From Phytophthora quininea (taxonomy: Eukaryota > Oomycota > Peronosporomycetes > Peronosporales > Peronosporaceae), in the NCBI GenBank assembly GCA_011947345.1, contig JAAVTG010000672.1, forward strand, positions 868,001 to 932,000: a stretch of 64,000 nt of DNA, written 5' to 3'. Shown one piece after another: positions 10,708-20,560 of the stretch (position 1 is the first letter of the stretch; the number at the start of each line of letters is the position of its first letter). The translations under genes were made by a program, and so were the position numbers. Under the pieces are notes generated by a model. It was given only the letters and a program-made list of their open reading frames with translations. It did no database searches and was not told the DNA's origin.

Positions 10708-11404
10708 CTAAATTTCCGACTTGGCCGCCTTCTCGGCTTGAGGGTCGCCATTCCAAAGTTTACTGCAGACAGGACGACCATTCTTCGCGCGGGAGATGAC
10801 CTTGTCGAATTGCATGCACACATAAGTCGCGTAGACTCTGTATTCATCCGTCTTCCTCGGAAGCGCTTGGGATACTTTTCTAGATCCAACGCCTTCCAGA
10901 CTGTGAACGTGGGTGTGTCATAACTCAACCGCCTTTGCGAGTGCCTTATCTGGCACCCAGTTTTATGAGGGCCTCCTGGTGGTCCAGTGGGTTTGTGTAT
11001 ACAACTCACGAAGTTCATCCCTGCGGTTGGGATTTGAGTTCCCGCGGGGGCTCCCGGCCCAAGGGCCTACAGAAAACATCCAGAAGACAGGAAATGATTA
11101 ACTTCACATCCAAATATCCCACTCAAATTCAATCATCATTCAACAGATCAGGTTTCAGAATAGCAAATACCCCCAACCATAAGAACAACCAGGAAACAAG
11201 TTAAGCATCTGAATCAACTAACTTCGTCACTGTCGCCGATTGCTTGCTTTGCCTCCCTCTCGTTGCGTAGGAAACGGTGACTGCTGTCGCCGTTGTGGAT
11301 GGCGTTGAGGGAGGTAGTATGGTCGGTGGTGTCACTGCTGCAGCGTCGGTGGCCGTGGGGCTGAAAAGGGTAGCGACAGTCAACAGGATGAACGACAATC
11401 GCAT
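10708..11404 (-). pseudogene. Secreted W-module effector split by a SINE
   Basis: Minus strand. ATG 11404 opens a signal peptide (LSFILLTVATLFSPTATDAAA) and a Thr/Ser-rich N-terminus to about 11221; no clear RXLR is visible. The ORF then runs into a SINE (10969-11220), whose sequence supplies its stop. On the far side, 10968-10708 carries W-module coding (YDTPTFTVWKALDLEK, then in another frame YRVYATYVCMQFDKVISRAKNGRP) ending at TAG 10710-10708. Same strand and spacing suggest the two halves were one gene, but without a TSD this is inference. Confidence 0.5.
10969..11220 (+). mobile_element. tRNA-derived SINE, copy 1
   Basis: The head has an A-box-like TGGTGGTCCAGTGG and a degenerate B box (GGGATTTGAGTTCC), followed by a body shared with 41143-40913 (AGCAAATACCCCCAACCA, AACCAGGAAA). 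It is a pol III-type SINE, mobilised by LINE machinery in trans. No clean TSD found. Confidence 0.75.
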
Positions 11405-11741
11405 GGCTGGCGTTGGTCTTGATCAAGTCTTGTCGTTGGTTCTTGCGAGTATTATAATTGCGGAATGGCTGGAGTGGCGGTGGTGGTCTTAAGATCGCCC
11501 TTGGTGCCGTGCTGTCTTTTTGAGTACATCGTACGTGATAAGTGTTCGATGGGCTCTGACTTCTTTGGAATATCATATCGTACGTGATAGAAGTCTAATA
11601 ATCAAGAGTCCCAACTGTATTCTAGTACTCTAGACGCATGGAGCTCCTTCCTCTCCTCCCCTACCGCGGCCGAAAAGGGGCGTTGAAGATCAGGTGGTTG
11701 CTGTGAGGCCGTATTCGTCCAGTTGCAGCCGTGACTGCGGG
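11405..11741. other. Upstream of the SINE-split effector, no gene seen
   Basis: GC-rich then mixed sequence. A direct repeat ATCGTACGTGATA occurs at about 11528 and 11577. The duplicated block starts at 11742. Confidence 0.4.
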
Positions 11742-12336
11742 TATATTGTATCTCTAATCACAAACGATTTAGTTTACCACTTCGATGGTGATACTGTATC
11801 ACTGATACAGGAGTGGTCTAGTGGTAATCTAAATCGTTAAAGATTGTGACCAATTGAGGTTTCAGACGAATCTCACTAAAAAGTCTGTCAGGTTGAGCCA
11901 CATCGTTTGCTGCTGGGAGGTAAATGCCTGCATTGGTTTGCTAGACAACTTGAAGGTACATTACTGTTTAATTGGGATTAGTTCCCATCCCGACGGCAGA
12001 CAATGATAAACTTCGCAGGTAAACTTTTTCCTCACGAGCATCGCCAGCTCATCATCAAATTCGCTTCGCACTCGACCCAGCCACCGCCGACCATGATGCG
12101 TCCTTTTGTCTCGTCTTGACCGCTTTTGCCGTCCTGCTGGCTACTGTCGACGCTTCCGTGGCCAAGACTTCTCCGGGTCTCGCTTAGCGCAGTCGACGAA
12201 CTGTCGCCCCAGCGCATGCTTCGGGCTGAAGTGGCGAATACCGATGCCAGCGACGAAGATGACGAAGAACGCGTCGTTGGTCTGAGTCCATCGCAGCTCT
12301 CGAACTTGAAGCGTTCAGCCAGCATGGAAAAGGCCG
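11742..12336. repeat. Segmental duplication, copy 2
   Basis: Counterpart of 1-595 in the same orientation. Sequences diverge abruptly at the end of the RXLR region, where this copy lacks the ALKT repeats. Confidence 0.9.
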
Positions 12337-12608
12337 AAATGAAAGCTGCCGCCGCACAGACCAAGAGGGATATGGCTATTCTTCAGCACGAGACAGCGGT
12401 AGCCCATGCGAAACGCTTAGCTGAAACCCTTCCCAAGCCAACCGAAAAGGAGATGCAGATGCTTGAGAAGCTGAAAAGCAAAAGCGTGGACCCAACTCGC
12501 GCGGCAATCCTATTCTCCGACATGAAATCGGCAAACCAACTGTACAAAACGCAATTGGCAAAACAGTACAACGTCGTGTACTACTTGGGTAAAAATGCTT
12601 TTGAGTAG
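12093..12608 (+). pseudogene. RXLR effector pseudogene, copy 2
   Basis: Same signal-peptide lesions as copy 1 (TGA at 12117), then an open frame with RMLR (about 12210-12221), DDEER (about 12258-12272) and a longer helical C-terminus. The C-terminus, rich in Lys, Ala and Glu (KPTEKEMQMLEKL, YKTQLAKQYNVVYYLG), is intact to TAG 12606-12608. If the N-terminal frameshifts were sequencing errors this would be a full-length effector; as read it lacks a secretion signal. Confidence 0.7.
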
Positions 12609-14275
12609 CCTGAATAGGCTGCTGTGGTGAAGTTTCACCAAGCCAAGTAGCTAGTTTGTCATCTCGGAGTTTGGTAATGAGAACAAGATGCAGATTCCGG
12701 TTCGCAGGCTTTTGAGGGCAAACATCTTTCCTGTAGAGCGACTCCAGTTAAGGTTTTCTTGCCGTCCAAAACCATGTTGTTTTAAATTTATGGACGGCCA
12801 CTCCTCAGCTTTTGCGCGAAACAAAAAAAAATGGCGTGCAACGATACTGTTGGGAAATGATAGTGTTGTGGTATTTACCATGTTTGGGAGAGCACGAGCA
12901 AGCAACACCCTAGCGATCACTACTCAGAATTACAGAAATGCCGTAGAGTTTTGGACCAAGCCTACAACATTTTCACACGTCCCAGATGCGCGTCACAGAT
13001 TTTTAGTTTCGCACGTTTGCAACACTTGGCGGAATCCATCGCCAGAGCTCACGCTTCTCCGATGGGCCCCGAGAGTGCGAGTATACTACCAGTACTCGGT
13101 TTGGCGCTCGGGCAGTGCATGGTTTGGGCGAAGACGAGTGGAGAGACGTTCTTGAGGCTGTGCGCACGTCCTTCCTGCTGGTGGCCAATGAGCTGCGGCG
13201 TCCGAGTAACAACTCGGCCTATGTCATTGAGATGAGTCCGCAGATTTAACTGAAGAAGTGCGACAGCTCGCCAAGTAATTGGAACGCTTAAAGCGGTGGT
13301 GATCAATACTATGGTGTGTCCCTGCAGCTCAAAGCGACATTACTAACTAGGTAGATTCATTGACGATACGAAGCAACGGCTGCCGAGGTTGTGGAGGGAG
13401 CCAGCGGTCAATGCCAAAGAGTCAGCATATGCCCAGACGCAGCACGCTGTATAATAGCAATGGACAAGCTGAGTGAAAATTGGACAGGCGTGGAGAGTCG
13501 GTTGCTCTTGTAGCAGACACAGGTAACGGAGCATGAGCAGGCGCTGACAGAGGCGAGCGAAAAGTCGATTAACCATCGTGTGGAAGACGCTGTAGATATC
13601 CAGAAAAAGTGCAGGAAGTGCGACGACCGCAGAGCATTGGCGGCGCACGGTTTTCACGTTCAAAGTGACCACGAGCAGCCAGAGGATGAAGAGGGTATTG
13701 CAGGTGAACGGATGATGGGCACGCGAGTGGAAGAGGGCGGAAGGAGAGTGAAGGACGAACGATCACTGCGACTTTGGCTCTAGCTACCGCCAAATCTCAA
13801 AGACAGAAACCCACTTATGGGAGTTCCATGTTGAATGTTTATGTACTGTCCGGCAGCAAGAACTTCACCAGGCACTGGTACCCCAAGGAGCTCGCCAGCT
13901 GTTCGTTCATAGGACTGTCTTGGATCGATTTACTTCTCATCGCACTTCTGTAAAAGGCAAGTAATGCAAATAATGCCACCAGCCGTGTCGAGAGGGTGCG
14001 ACCGGATAACTCTCGTGAGATCACTGCAGCATGACTCAAAACAGTCGTGTTAAATAGCTTGTGCATTTGTTGAGTGTCCAAACAGCTGAAGCATAGTAGG
14101 GGATATGAACTGGTGCTTGTCAAAAGTATCACTGCCCTGCACCACAAAAACCCTCCAGTGTAGGACAGGTGCGGCATATGGTGGTGATTACCATTTACTC
14201 CAGGCCATTGGAATCCGATAATCCCAACTTTGGCCTTGCGGCGCATTCACTCATTCCCAATCTAACCACGTGTTC
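12609..14275. other. 1.7 kb without a recognisable gene
   Basis: Several ORFs of 60-155 codons on both strands (for example plus 12688-13155 and 13580-13783, minus 13839-14246) show no known domain and no effector motif in a credible context. Around 13480-13790 (plus) the sequence is Glu/Arg-rich and could be decayed transposon coding. Confidence 0.4.
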
Positions 14276-14352
14276 GTGACTCATTGCGCCACCATCGTGC
14301 CCAATCTACTGGTGAACAATCGGCTCATAATCAACTGACCAAGACGTCCACG

Positions 14353-15389
14353 ATGGAAGGCAAAACCATACTCACCTACTACGAAAAGCAAAAGGCCAAG
14401 AAGAAGGATCTACAACGTCAACTGGTCAACCTGACAAGAGTACATCGACTGCTTCTACACGCACGAAACAAGGCGGCGGGGACGACAGCGGTTCCCGCTC
14501 GACCAAAGATGTCCGTCTGGGAAGGCATCGCTAGCCAAGGTTTAACGGACCTCCAAGCTTCGGAGGAACGGCATCGTTTTCTGCTGTCCGCTGTCTGCGG
14601 CAAAAACGAGCTCATCAGAGACCTCATCACTTTGGTCCGACAGCACATGAGGACGCTGAGAGCAATCACAGCACAGATTCCTAACCTCTACGCGGACGTA
14701 TTCCTCCAGCCGAGTGACGAGCTTGTCTACGGCATGTACAGCCACGAACTCAGCGACGTGTACAGGCAGACGGACCAAGTTCTCAAGGACTGCGGATTGG
14801 GCTTCACGGAGGAGTCTACGGCCTTCCAGCGAGTCACGACGACCGAACAAGGGGTGTCGATTGTTGAGATCTGCCAGCAAAAAGTGTTCCCGTTTGGCTA
14901 TCGACAAACCTGCGATTCCATTTGGATGATGTCGAGTATGATCCACCAGCAAGAGGAAAGAGAGGAATACGACAACGTGGACGACCCGAAGAATACGATG
15001 GCCATCAAAGTGCGCTACACCAGGAGACTGGAAGGCGGTGGCAGTGAATCTCTTGTGCATCTCTTTGTCAACAAGAGGTTTGTAGAGGAGATCGAGAAGT
15101 AATTGTGAGGAAGTCGTCGATGCGAGGCGATGGGTCTTTCCGAGGACTGCATGTTGAAGGCACTGGTTGGGGTGTTTTCCGCCGGTCAGCAAACGGGTCT
15201 GGTACATTCGGACAGACGTGCGCTCGTCAAACTCTGCTGCACCTGAATAGCCCCAACGAAATGCCCGGAGCGTTGGCTGGACAGTTCGATGAGTTTGCCC
15301 AGAGCATGGTCCACGATAACTACCAAGAGACCACGAGAATGGCCGAGTCGCTGCTCTTGGACGACGCTCTCAATAACATCAAAATGTAG
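14353..15389 (+). pseudogene. Coiled-coil oomycete family protein, frameshifted copy
   Basis: Near-identical to the intact 349-codon gene at 34104-35153 (minus). ATG 14353 (MEGK) is chosen because the other copy is conserved from there. An N-terminal basic coiled coil (EKQKAKKKDLQRQLVNLTRV) and a block near WEGIASQ...ERHRFLLSAVCG are followed by a globular part with VFPFGYRQTCDSIW and FVNKRFVE. This layout resembles the oomycete-expanded family annotated as M96 mating-specific-like; that assignment is from memory. At about 15085-15092 this copy has GG where the other has GGG, so the frame ends at 15102 while the rest (to TAG 15387-15389) stays in the next frame. Confidence 0.65.
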
Positions 15390-15989
15390 TGCAGTTCAAT
15401 GTTGCCTATTATGTCAATGAGTGCTTTAAACCTGACCGCATTCTGTTAGTTCACCGCTGTCGCATTAGAGCTTGCTCTATTGGTTTCGTAGCACCTAAGA
15501 AGCTGGTTGGTGCTAAGGGACTCGGGCAGGTTGGGCCGTCGACGTTCGACTTGGCAGTGCGATTGCTGTTGTTGTTGTTGGTAAATTGAGAACTGGTAGT
15601 TGTCACTCGGCTACTCTTCCGTCTACGCCTAGTTGAATAACTACTCCATATGCATTTTTGTGGCTGCTTGAAAGCATTTGGTCGACAACTGCAACAGGTT
15701 CTTGGTCAAACCTTGGCGATACGATGTCGATACTTGCCTTAGCACCACCGAACCCACGTGGGATGGTATCTAACGTGCTATCTGCCGTTGGATAGCTGTT
15801 CTCACTACAATCGCCATCATGAGAGCGAGAGCTCGACGACAACCTTCCCAAATAAACGACTTTCAATTTAATTTTAAGGTCCAGATGCGCACCAGGATTT
15901 TGTAAATGTTAGAGCATATCACAATATATCTAAACGACCAAATACTGCACAACCGAAGTCACGACCGCGTGGTGATGGTGATATTCCGT
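15390..15989. other. No assigned gene
   Basis: A minus-strand ORF (15603-15866) followed by Asn/Thr-rich coding potential near 15560 has no recognisable family. Confidence 0.35.
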
Positions 15990-16765
15990 GTTTGCAATAG
16001 TTATAATTTCTGAGGAAGACCTGGAAGTACCTGAACTGCTTGTTGGCCAGGCGTGCAGCTGGTGACAGTCCAGCCAGTCCCCAATTGTTTGGCAATGTAC
16101 TTCTTTGGTCTCATATCAGCAATCCAGATCGCCACTCTCGCCACCATCTCCTCGTCAGAACCACCAGTGAGTGGCAGCACAATATGGATATTTTCACGTT
16201 AGTGAAAATAGCTTTTCAAGTGGAAGGAGAAAATCGAAACCAACGCAGAAGACGTAACCACTGAGAGGCCGTAGAGCAGGAGCAGAGTTAGTTTTCGATT
16301 TACTTCGCCGCGGTTTAACCCTCCTCGCCACTCCCTGGCAGCTGAGGCGCTGCAATGAATTTTCTGTTTTGTGCCATCAATGGCACGCCCCGAGATGAAG
16401 CTACGAAGATTGAAAATTCCCTTGTTCATTTGAGCGATATTGTAATCGTCAATCATATTCACGTACTTCGAGTTGATCTTGAAGCGGTCAAATCACTTTG
16501 GGTCTGGTGTAGTGGTTTTGTCAAGTCCCAACCTCAGCCACGCTTTGTACGTCGATATCTCATTCTTCTGCCAGTCCTTCAGACGAACTTTGTCCACTGT
16601 GTTGAGAAGGTTTTGGCACATCTTGAAGTTTGGGTGCTTTACGAGAGCAACCCCAGACATTCTGTCTAACCTCAGCACCTTCCTGGCCTGCTCGTTGAAC
16701 GATCGGTTCTTGATCAAAAGGTTTATTTTCCTTCGTGCTTACTCAAAGCGGAAAGCAAGTTGGGA
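15990..16765 (-). pseudogene. LWY effector remnant
   Basis: Minus strand from about 16765: FNEQARKVLRLDRMSGVALV, then VRLKDWQKNEISTYKAWLRL (module 1); VNMIDDYNIAQMNKG near 16462 (module 2 start); then, in other frames, SDEEMVARVAIW and LAGLSPAARLANKQFRYFQ (last module, to about 16020). Order and motifs match the effector at 35690. Start codon, signal peptide and RXLR are missing. DIRS-like element A begins about 40 bp upstream, so the 5' half may have been separated by that insertion. Confidence 0.65.
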
Positions 16766-16809
16766 GTCCAGCAGAGCTGGATGTTGTTTTGATTAGCTGT
16801 CGATCGCAG

Positions 16810-17064
16810 TCACCCAGTGATCGCGCCCCCATAACCCCACAGATCGACAGCGTCAAGACGCGTTCCCCACCATTCTTGCTGCCACGCGAGAGCACGATGC
16901 AGCATCGATTCTAGTGTAGATTCGAAAGCAATCGCTTGCCCACCGGCCATGTCGATGAATGTGGTTGTCTTTTGCGCCGGCATCAAACAGTGCCGTAGCA
17001 CCGCCAATTCTTAGGGAGTGCGTGCTGTAGTCCTCGGGGCGCAATCCAAGCGATTGAGCTCCAG
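16810..17064 (-). pseudogene. Element A tyrosine recombinase, C-terminal part
   Basis: Contains the catalytic box YSTHSLRIGGATAL (H-x-x-R), then HGRWAS in one frame and the tail with WQQEWWGTRLDAVDLWGYGG in another. The presumed nucleophile Tyr lies in CFRIYTR. It continues the recombinase fragment at 18060-18560; the LINE at 17080-18044 separates them. The enzyme would integrate a circular DNA copy by site-specific recombination. Confidence 0.8.
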
Positions 17065-17079
17065 ATCGAAGGAATAAAG

Positions 17080-18044
17080 AAGAAGAAAGAAATTTAAGTT
17101 GATTAACCAGTCGGATAAACCGTTTTTCTAGCTACGATCGTATACCACTTAGTCGTTCTGCTGCTTAGTTTCGTGGAATCCAAACGTGACTTGCTGGTAG
17201 TGTGTTTCGCGGCGCAGGTGGGTCAAAGCCTAACTTCTCCAGAACAGAGGTTACAATTTTGTCGTCAATCCCAAGCTCCGCTGAATGGTGATTGATGAAC
17301 AGACAGTGTCGTCGAAAAGAGGACATCACATTTTGGACGCTTGGTATTTCAGCTGTAGTTTCACGGAATAGTATGTCGTTTCTCAATCTCCACGTAGCGT
17401 GGAACGCGATCGCAGTGTGGACTCGCCACAGTAGCAGGACCACCTTTTGGTTCTGTCTCCACTCCCTATTCAGGTCTCGTGGTTTAGGAAAAATTAGCAA
17501 TCGCCAATCCAACTCCGTCGCGAAAGCTTTATGCCATGGGGACCACAATGGGGTCCACATTTGCGTCAGAGCTGGGCACGAGAAGAAACAGTGCTCTACT
17601 GTTTCTATCGCAGCACATGATCGTCTCACACACTGTTGAATCGTAGGATTTAACGACTTGAGGAAGAACAGCCTTGATCCGACAATGAGGTCTCCAAAGA
17701 ACATTCTCAGCATCACATCGTGGATAACAGGAACCAGAAACTGGCGGAGGGCGAGTATCTGTTGTAACGTAGTATGGATCTGTCGTTGCGGACAGCCAAG
17801 CACTTTCATGGGGTGTGGTTGCACGCATCTATCAGGCCGCAACAATTTGTCCCAGTCTTGGGATTTTAGATTTGGGAAGAACCGAGATGTTTTTCCGACT
17901 GTCAGTTTAAATGTCGGCGGCATTGCACTTCGCGTTGCCACGTTTATTCCACCTGTCTCTGGGTGTGGCAATACCCGTTCAAACACCTGGGTTAGCTGTC
18001 GATAAAGCTGGGCGATATCCGTCAGTGCAACCCTGGACCCCAGA
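17080..18044 (-). mobile_element. 5'-truncated LINE (family L1) inside element A
   Basis: A 965-bp insertion, highly similar to 39076-40035. It encodes the C-terminal zf-RVT-like region (QQCVRRSCAAIETVEHCFFSC), open from 18044 to about 17165. Flanks carry a 15-bp duplication with one mismatch (17065-17079 and 18045-18059, ATCGAAGSAATAAAG). The tail at 17080-17095 is a TTC/TTTC repeat. Confidence 0.9.
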
Positions 18045-18059
18045 ATCGAAGCAATAAAG

Positions 18060-18560
18060 TAACTTCGGTTGCATTGATGAACGTACCGGCGCTCACTTGG
18101 CATATTGGCGTGTCGACAGTGGCTGGAAAGCCTCTGAGGTCATGAACAAGCGACCAGGCTGCTCGTACCGGGCAGATCAATCGGTCACCGGAGCGGTGAA
18201 GCTTCCTGGTGGTTGAAACTCCAAACTGGTCTGTTTTACTTTCTCGAAAGCGAATCAGCACGATCGTTGCACTACTTCGGTTGAATGTACACTCGCCTGA
18301 ATTGGTCACGAAATTCACGTCACTTCTGCGAATAGCGTACGGCTGCTAATTTCCATTGCATTCCAAGTACTCGCTTCTTCTTAGCATGAAGATAAAAAAG
18401 CAGGACCGTAACCCCCAGAGCACGCGGTCATGGGCGGTGTGAAAGTTGAGGTTACGTCGCATGGCGTGGAGAAGTTGCTGGGTGACGGGTTGTTTTCGTC
18501 GGGTAGGTGCCGACAGCCGTTGCATCCCGCGCAATGCCAACTTGTCACTTGAGTTGAGAG
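18060..18560 (-). pseudogene. Element A tyrosine recombinase, N-terminal part
   Basis: From about 18560: LRGMQRLSAPTRRKQPVTQQ, then FMLRRSEYLE carrying the first catalytic Arg, then after a frame change FRESKTDQFG and CPVRAAWSL, ending at the LINE insertion inside INATEVTLLLR. Paralogous to the element B recombinase (LLRRSEYLGIGN). Frameshifted around 18330. Confidence 0.8.
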
Positions 18561-19173
18561 CGACGGGATATCAGTAGATAACTTGATGACACCAAGAAAT
18601 GTGGCTAAGTTTGGACAAAACGGTGCCCCCGCTGTTGCCATGCCCGGTTGACCAGCAAAATGCTGCAAATAAGGCCAATTAGGAAGAGTGGCGGGCTTGC
18701 TGAGGCGGCAACCGCACAGCAAAACCGTGCGTTGTGCACCATGATGTCCATTGCCGCCACGTGCCGATGTACTTTTCACTTGATGAATTGGCCAAAGAGT
18801 TATTCCGAAGCATTTCGAGAACGTCTTGTAAATGTGTCGAAGTTCTTGGGGCACCTGCACGCGAGTCCAGTCATGCCAAAATTTAGTAAACAGTTTAGTT
18901 AACTTGTGGTCCCTTGGTCGCGATCCGGCATCTGCCAGCACATTGGAATAACCTGGTATGTATGTGGTCTGCGGAGATTCTGATCGTAATAATGGCTTCC
19001 ATCAGTCCAATTGCTCGGTTGAGCTCAGCGCTGAAAGGGCGATTTGAGCTGAGCTTATTGGACCGTGCGGCGGCACTTGTGTTGTCGGTCCAGAAGCGAA
19101 TATGCGGCACACGCGGGCAAAAGTTCTGATGCCAACTCGCAGCGAAGATCAGTACTGCGAGTGGGACTGACAG
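18561..19173 (-). pseudogene. Element A RNase H (distal half) and linker
   Basis: Minus from 19173: LSVPLAVLIFAASWHQ, IRFWTDNTSAAARSNKLSS, LMEAIITIRISADHI, then LADAGSRPRDH in another frame. These are the RNase H motifs of DIRS-type elements. The first half (ending CEFDINTREQ) lies at about 24540, beyond element B; the junction reads E-Q then L-S-V-P without loss of a codon. Confidence 0.8.
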
Positions 19174-19249
19174 TTTCCGAGAAGGTAGAACCGCAGGATG
19201 TGGGGAAAACCAGTCATGTTTTGCCTGGCGCGCTCGAGGGCGTGGTGAG
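19174..19249 (-). repeat. Element B repeat B2
   Basis: 76 bp, one base longer (GGGG versus GGG) than the copy at 19402-19476. Confidence 0.9.
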
Positions 19250-19254
19250 GCGGG

Positions 19255-19401
19255 TTTGCAGCGAGCGCGCAAATTCGTGAATGGCACCTAACCTACAATA
19301 TCTACGTCCTGTTGCGCAAACAGCGCTGTCGCTCAAATCGTTGTACTTGCTCCTGCTAATCTCCCAGCCGGAAACTCGGGTATCCATCCGGATACCTTGC
19401 A
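19255..19401 (-). repeat. Element B repeat A2
   Basis: 147 bp, apparently identical to 24389-24535. Confidence 0.95.
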
Positions 19402-19476
19402 TTTCCGAGAAGGTAGAACCGCAGGATGTGGGAAAACCAGTCATGTTTTGCCTGGCGCGCTCGAGGGCGTGGTGAG
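19402..19476 (-). repeat. Element B repeat B1
   Basis: 75 bp, directly abutting A2. The A2-B1 junction is the expected template for end completion of a circular intermediate. Confidence 0.9.
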
Positions 19477-19528
19477 CGGCCCCACAAGTGTAATTGCTCG
19501 CCGCGGCGTCGAGTTTGCGCGTACCTCT

Positions 19529-20560
19529 TCATATCATCCGCTTGGAGAGTCCAGATGTTGCCTTGGCCGCTTGCAGCGGATAATCCTCGTAGCTGTTGCT
19601 CATCCAACGTCCCAACAGTTTAATCGAGAGGCTGTCTGCGTCACCAGCGAGTAGCGCCGTTGCTCCTCCAGATCAGATCGAATGAGTGGAGTAATTGTCC
19701 GGTGGAACTCCAATTGCTGCTGCTGTTTCCTTGAACGCGCACGCAACCTCGCGGCTTGTGAGGTCGCCGCACAAGTGCACGTCGTCTTGTAATTGTAATG
19801 CTTGTCTTGCTTTCAGTATGTCGCGCAGTGCTCGTCGAGGGCACAGCACTTTGTCGTCTGTCACATGCATGGTCCGCCACGCACCACGACCATATTGATC
19901 GTTCTTGGATCCCGCAAGACCGATAGTCACTGAAGACGCCCGGCGATACGATGTGGCAATACCTTGATCGTCGGAAAAGAAGACGTCTCTTTCTTTGAGT
20001 TGGTAGGAGTGGTGGCGGTTGCCGATACCCAGATACTCGGATCGACGTAGTAGGAAGAAGTAGCCGAGCACGATGGAGCCCCACAACAGCCGGCTGCGAG
20101 GCTGGTTGAGGTCGAGACGCCGGTGGAGAATCCGTAGGAAAGCCGGAGTAATTGGCTGCTTCTTGTGAACGGGGTCCGATAGCCGCTTGACACCTCGGAG
20201 GAGAATTAGCAGGTCCGGTGTTACCTTGAGGTCCAGGCCGAGGTGGCAACGATGGTACCACCGAATACTGGACAATTTGCGCTGAATTGTGCTGTACTGG
20301 TTGCCTCGGCTCCGTCTGTTCCAGCCGTGTCGCCAACAGTAGATAGCGTAGTAGCCCAACTTAGTGTTAGCCGACTGGCGCGAGCCACTGAGCCAGGGTG
20401 ACCACTTCATCAGCGTCGAGAATTGGCACCATTGGCGCCAATGGGAACGGTACTTGGAATTGGTAGAGCCTGCGATGGCGTGGCGTCGGAGCAGTGCTCC
20501 CACAGTGCTGAGAGATCGTCGAAGGGCGGTCGGACTGGAACCTGCGTCCAACCAGAGCAT
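19529..20560 (-). pseudogene. Element B tyrosine recombinase, one nonsense codon
   Basis: Start 20560, overlapping the 3' end of the RT frame. An N-terminal core-binding region (NSKYRSHWRQWCQFS) precedes the catalytic part: LLRRSEYLGIGN (first Arg), NYSTHSI, then SGGATALL, KLLGRWMS and the Tyr-containing YEDYPL before the stop at 19529. In frame there is only one defect: TGA at 19675-19673, exactly where the box-II H-x-x-R arginine should be. A CGA-to-TGA transition would explain it. The enzyme should integrate the element without TSDs, as observed. Confidence 0.85.

Noticed and set aside
10978..11060. Functional tRNA gene
   Set aside because: The A and B boxes belong to a SINE head; the cloverleaf is degenerate and the same body follows at the second copy (40913-41143).
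11277..11492. Plus ORF with Gly/Val-rich sequence
   Set aside because: Overlaps the minus-strand signal-peptide ORF and reads as its complement.
12688..13155. Plus ORF beginning with an RRLLRANI string, RXLR-like
   Set aside because: No signal peptide before it, no acidic dEER after it and no module coding; chance R-x-L-R strings are common.
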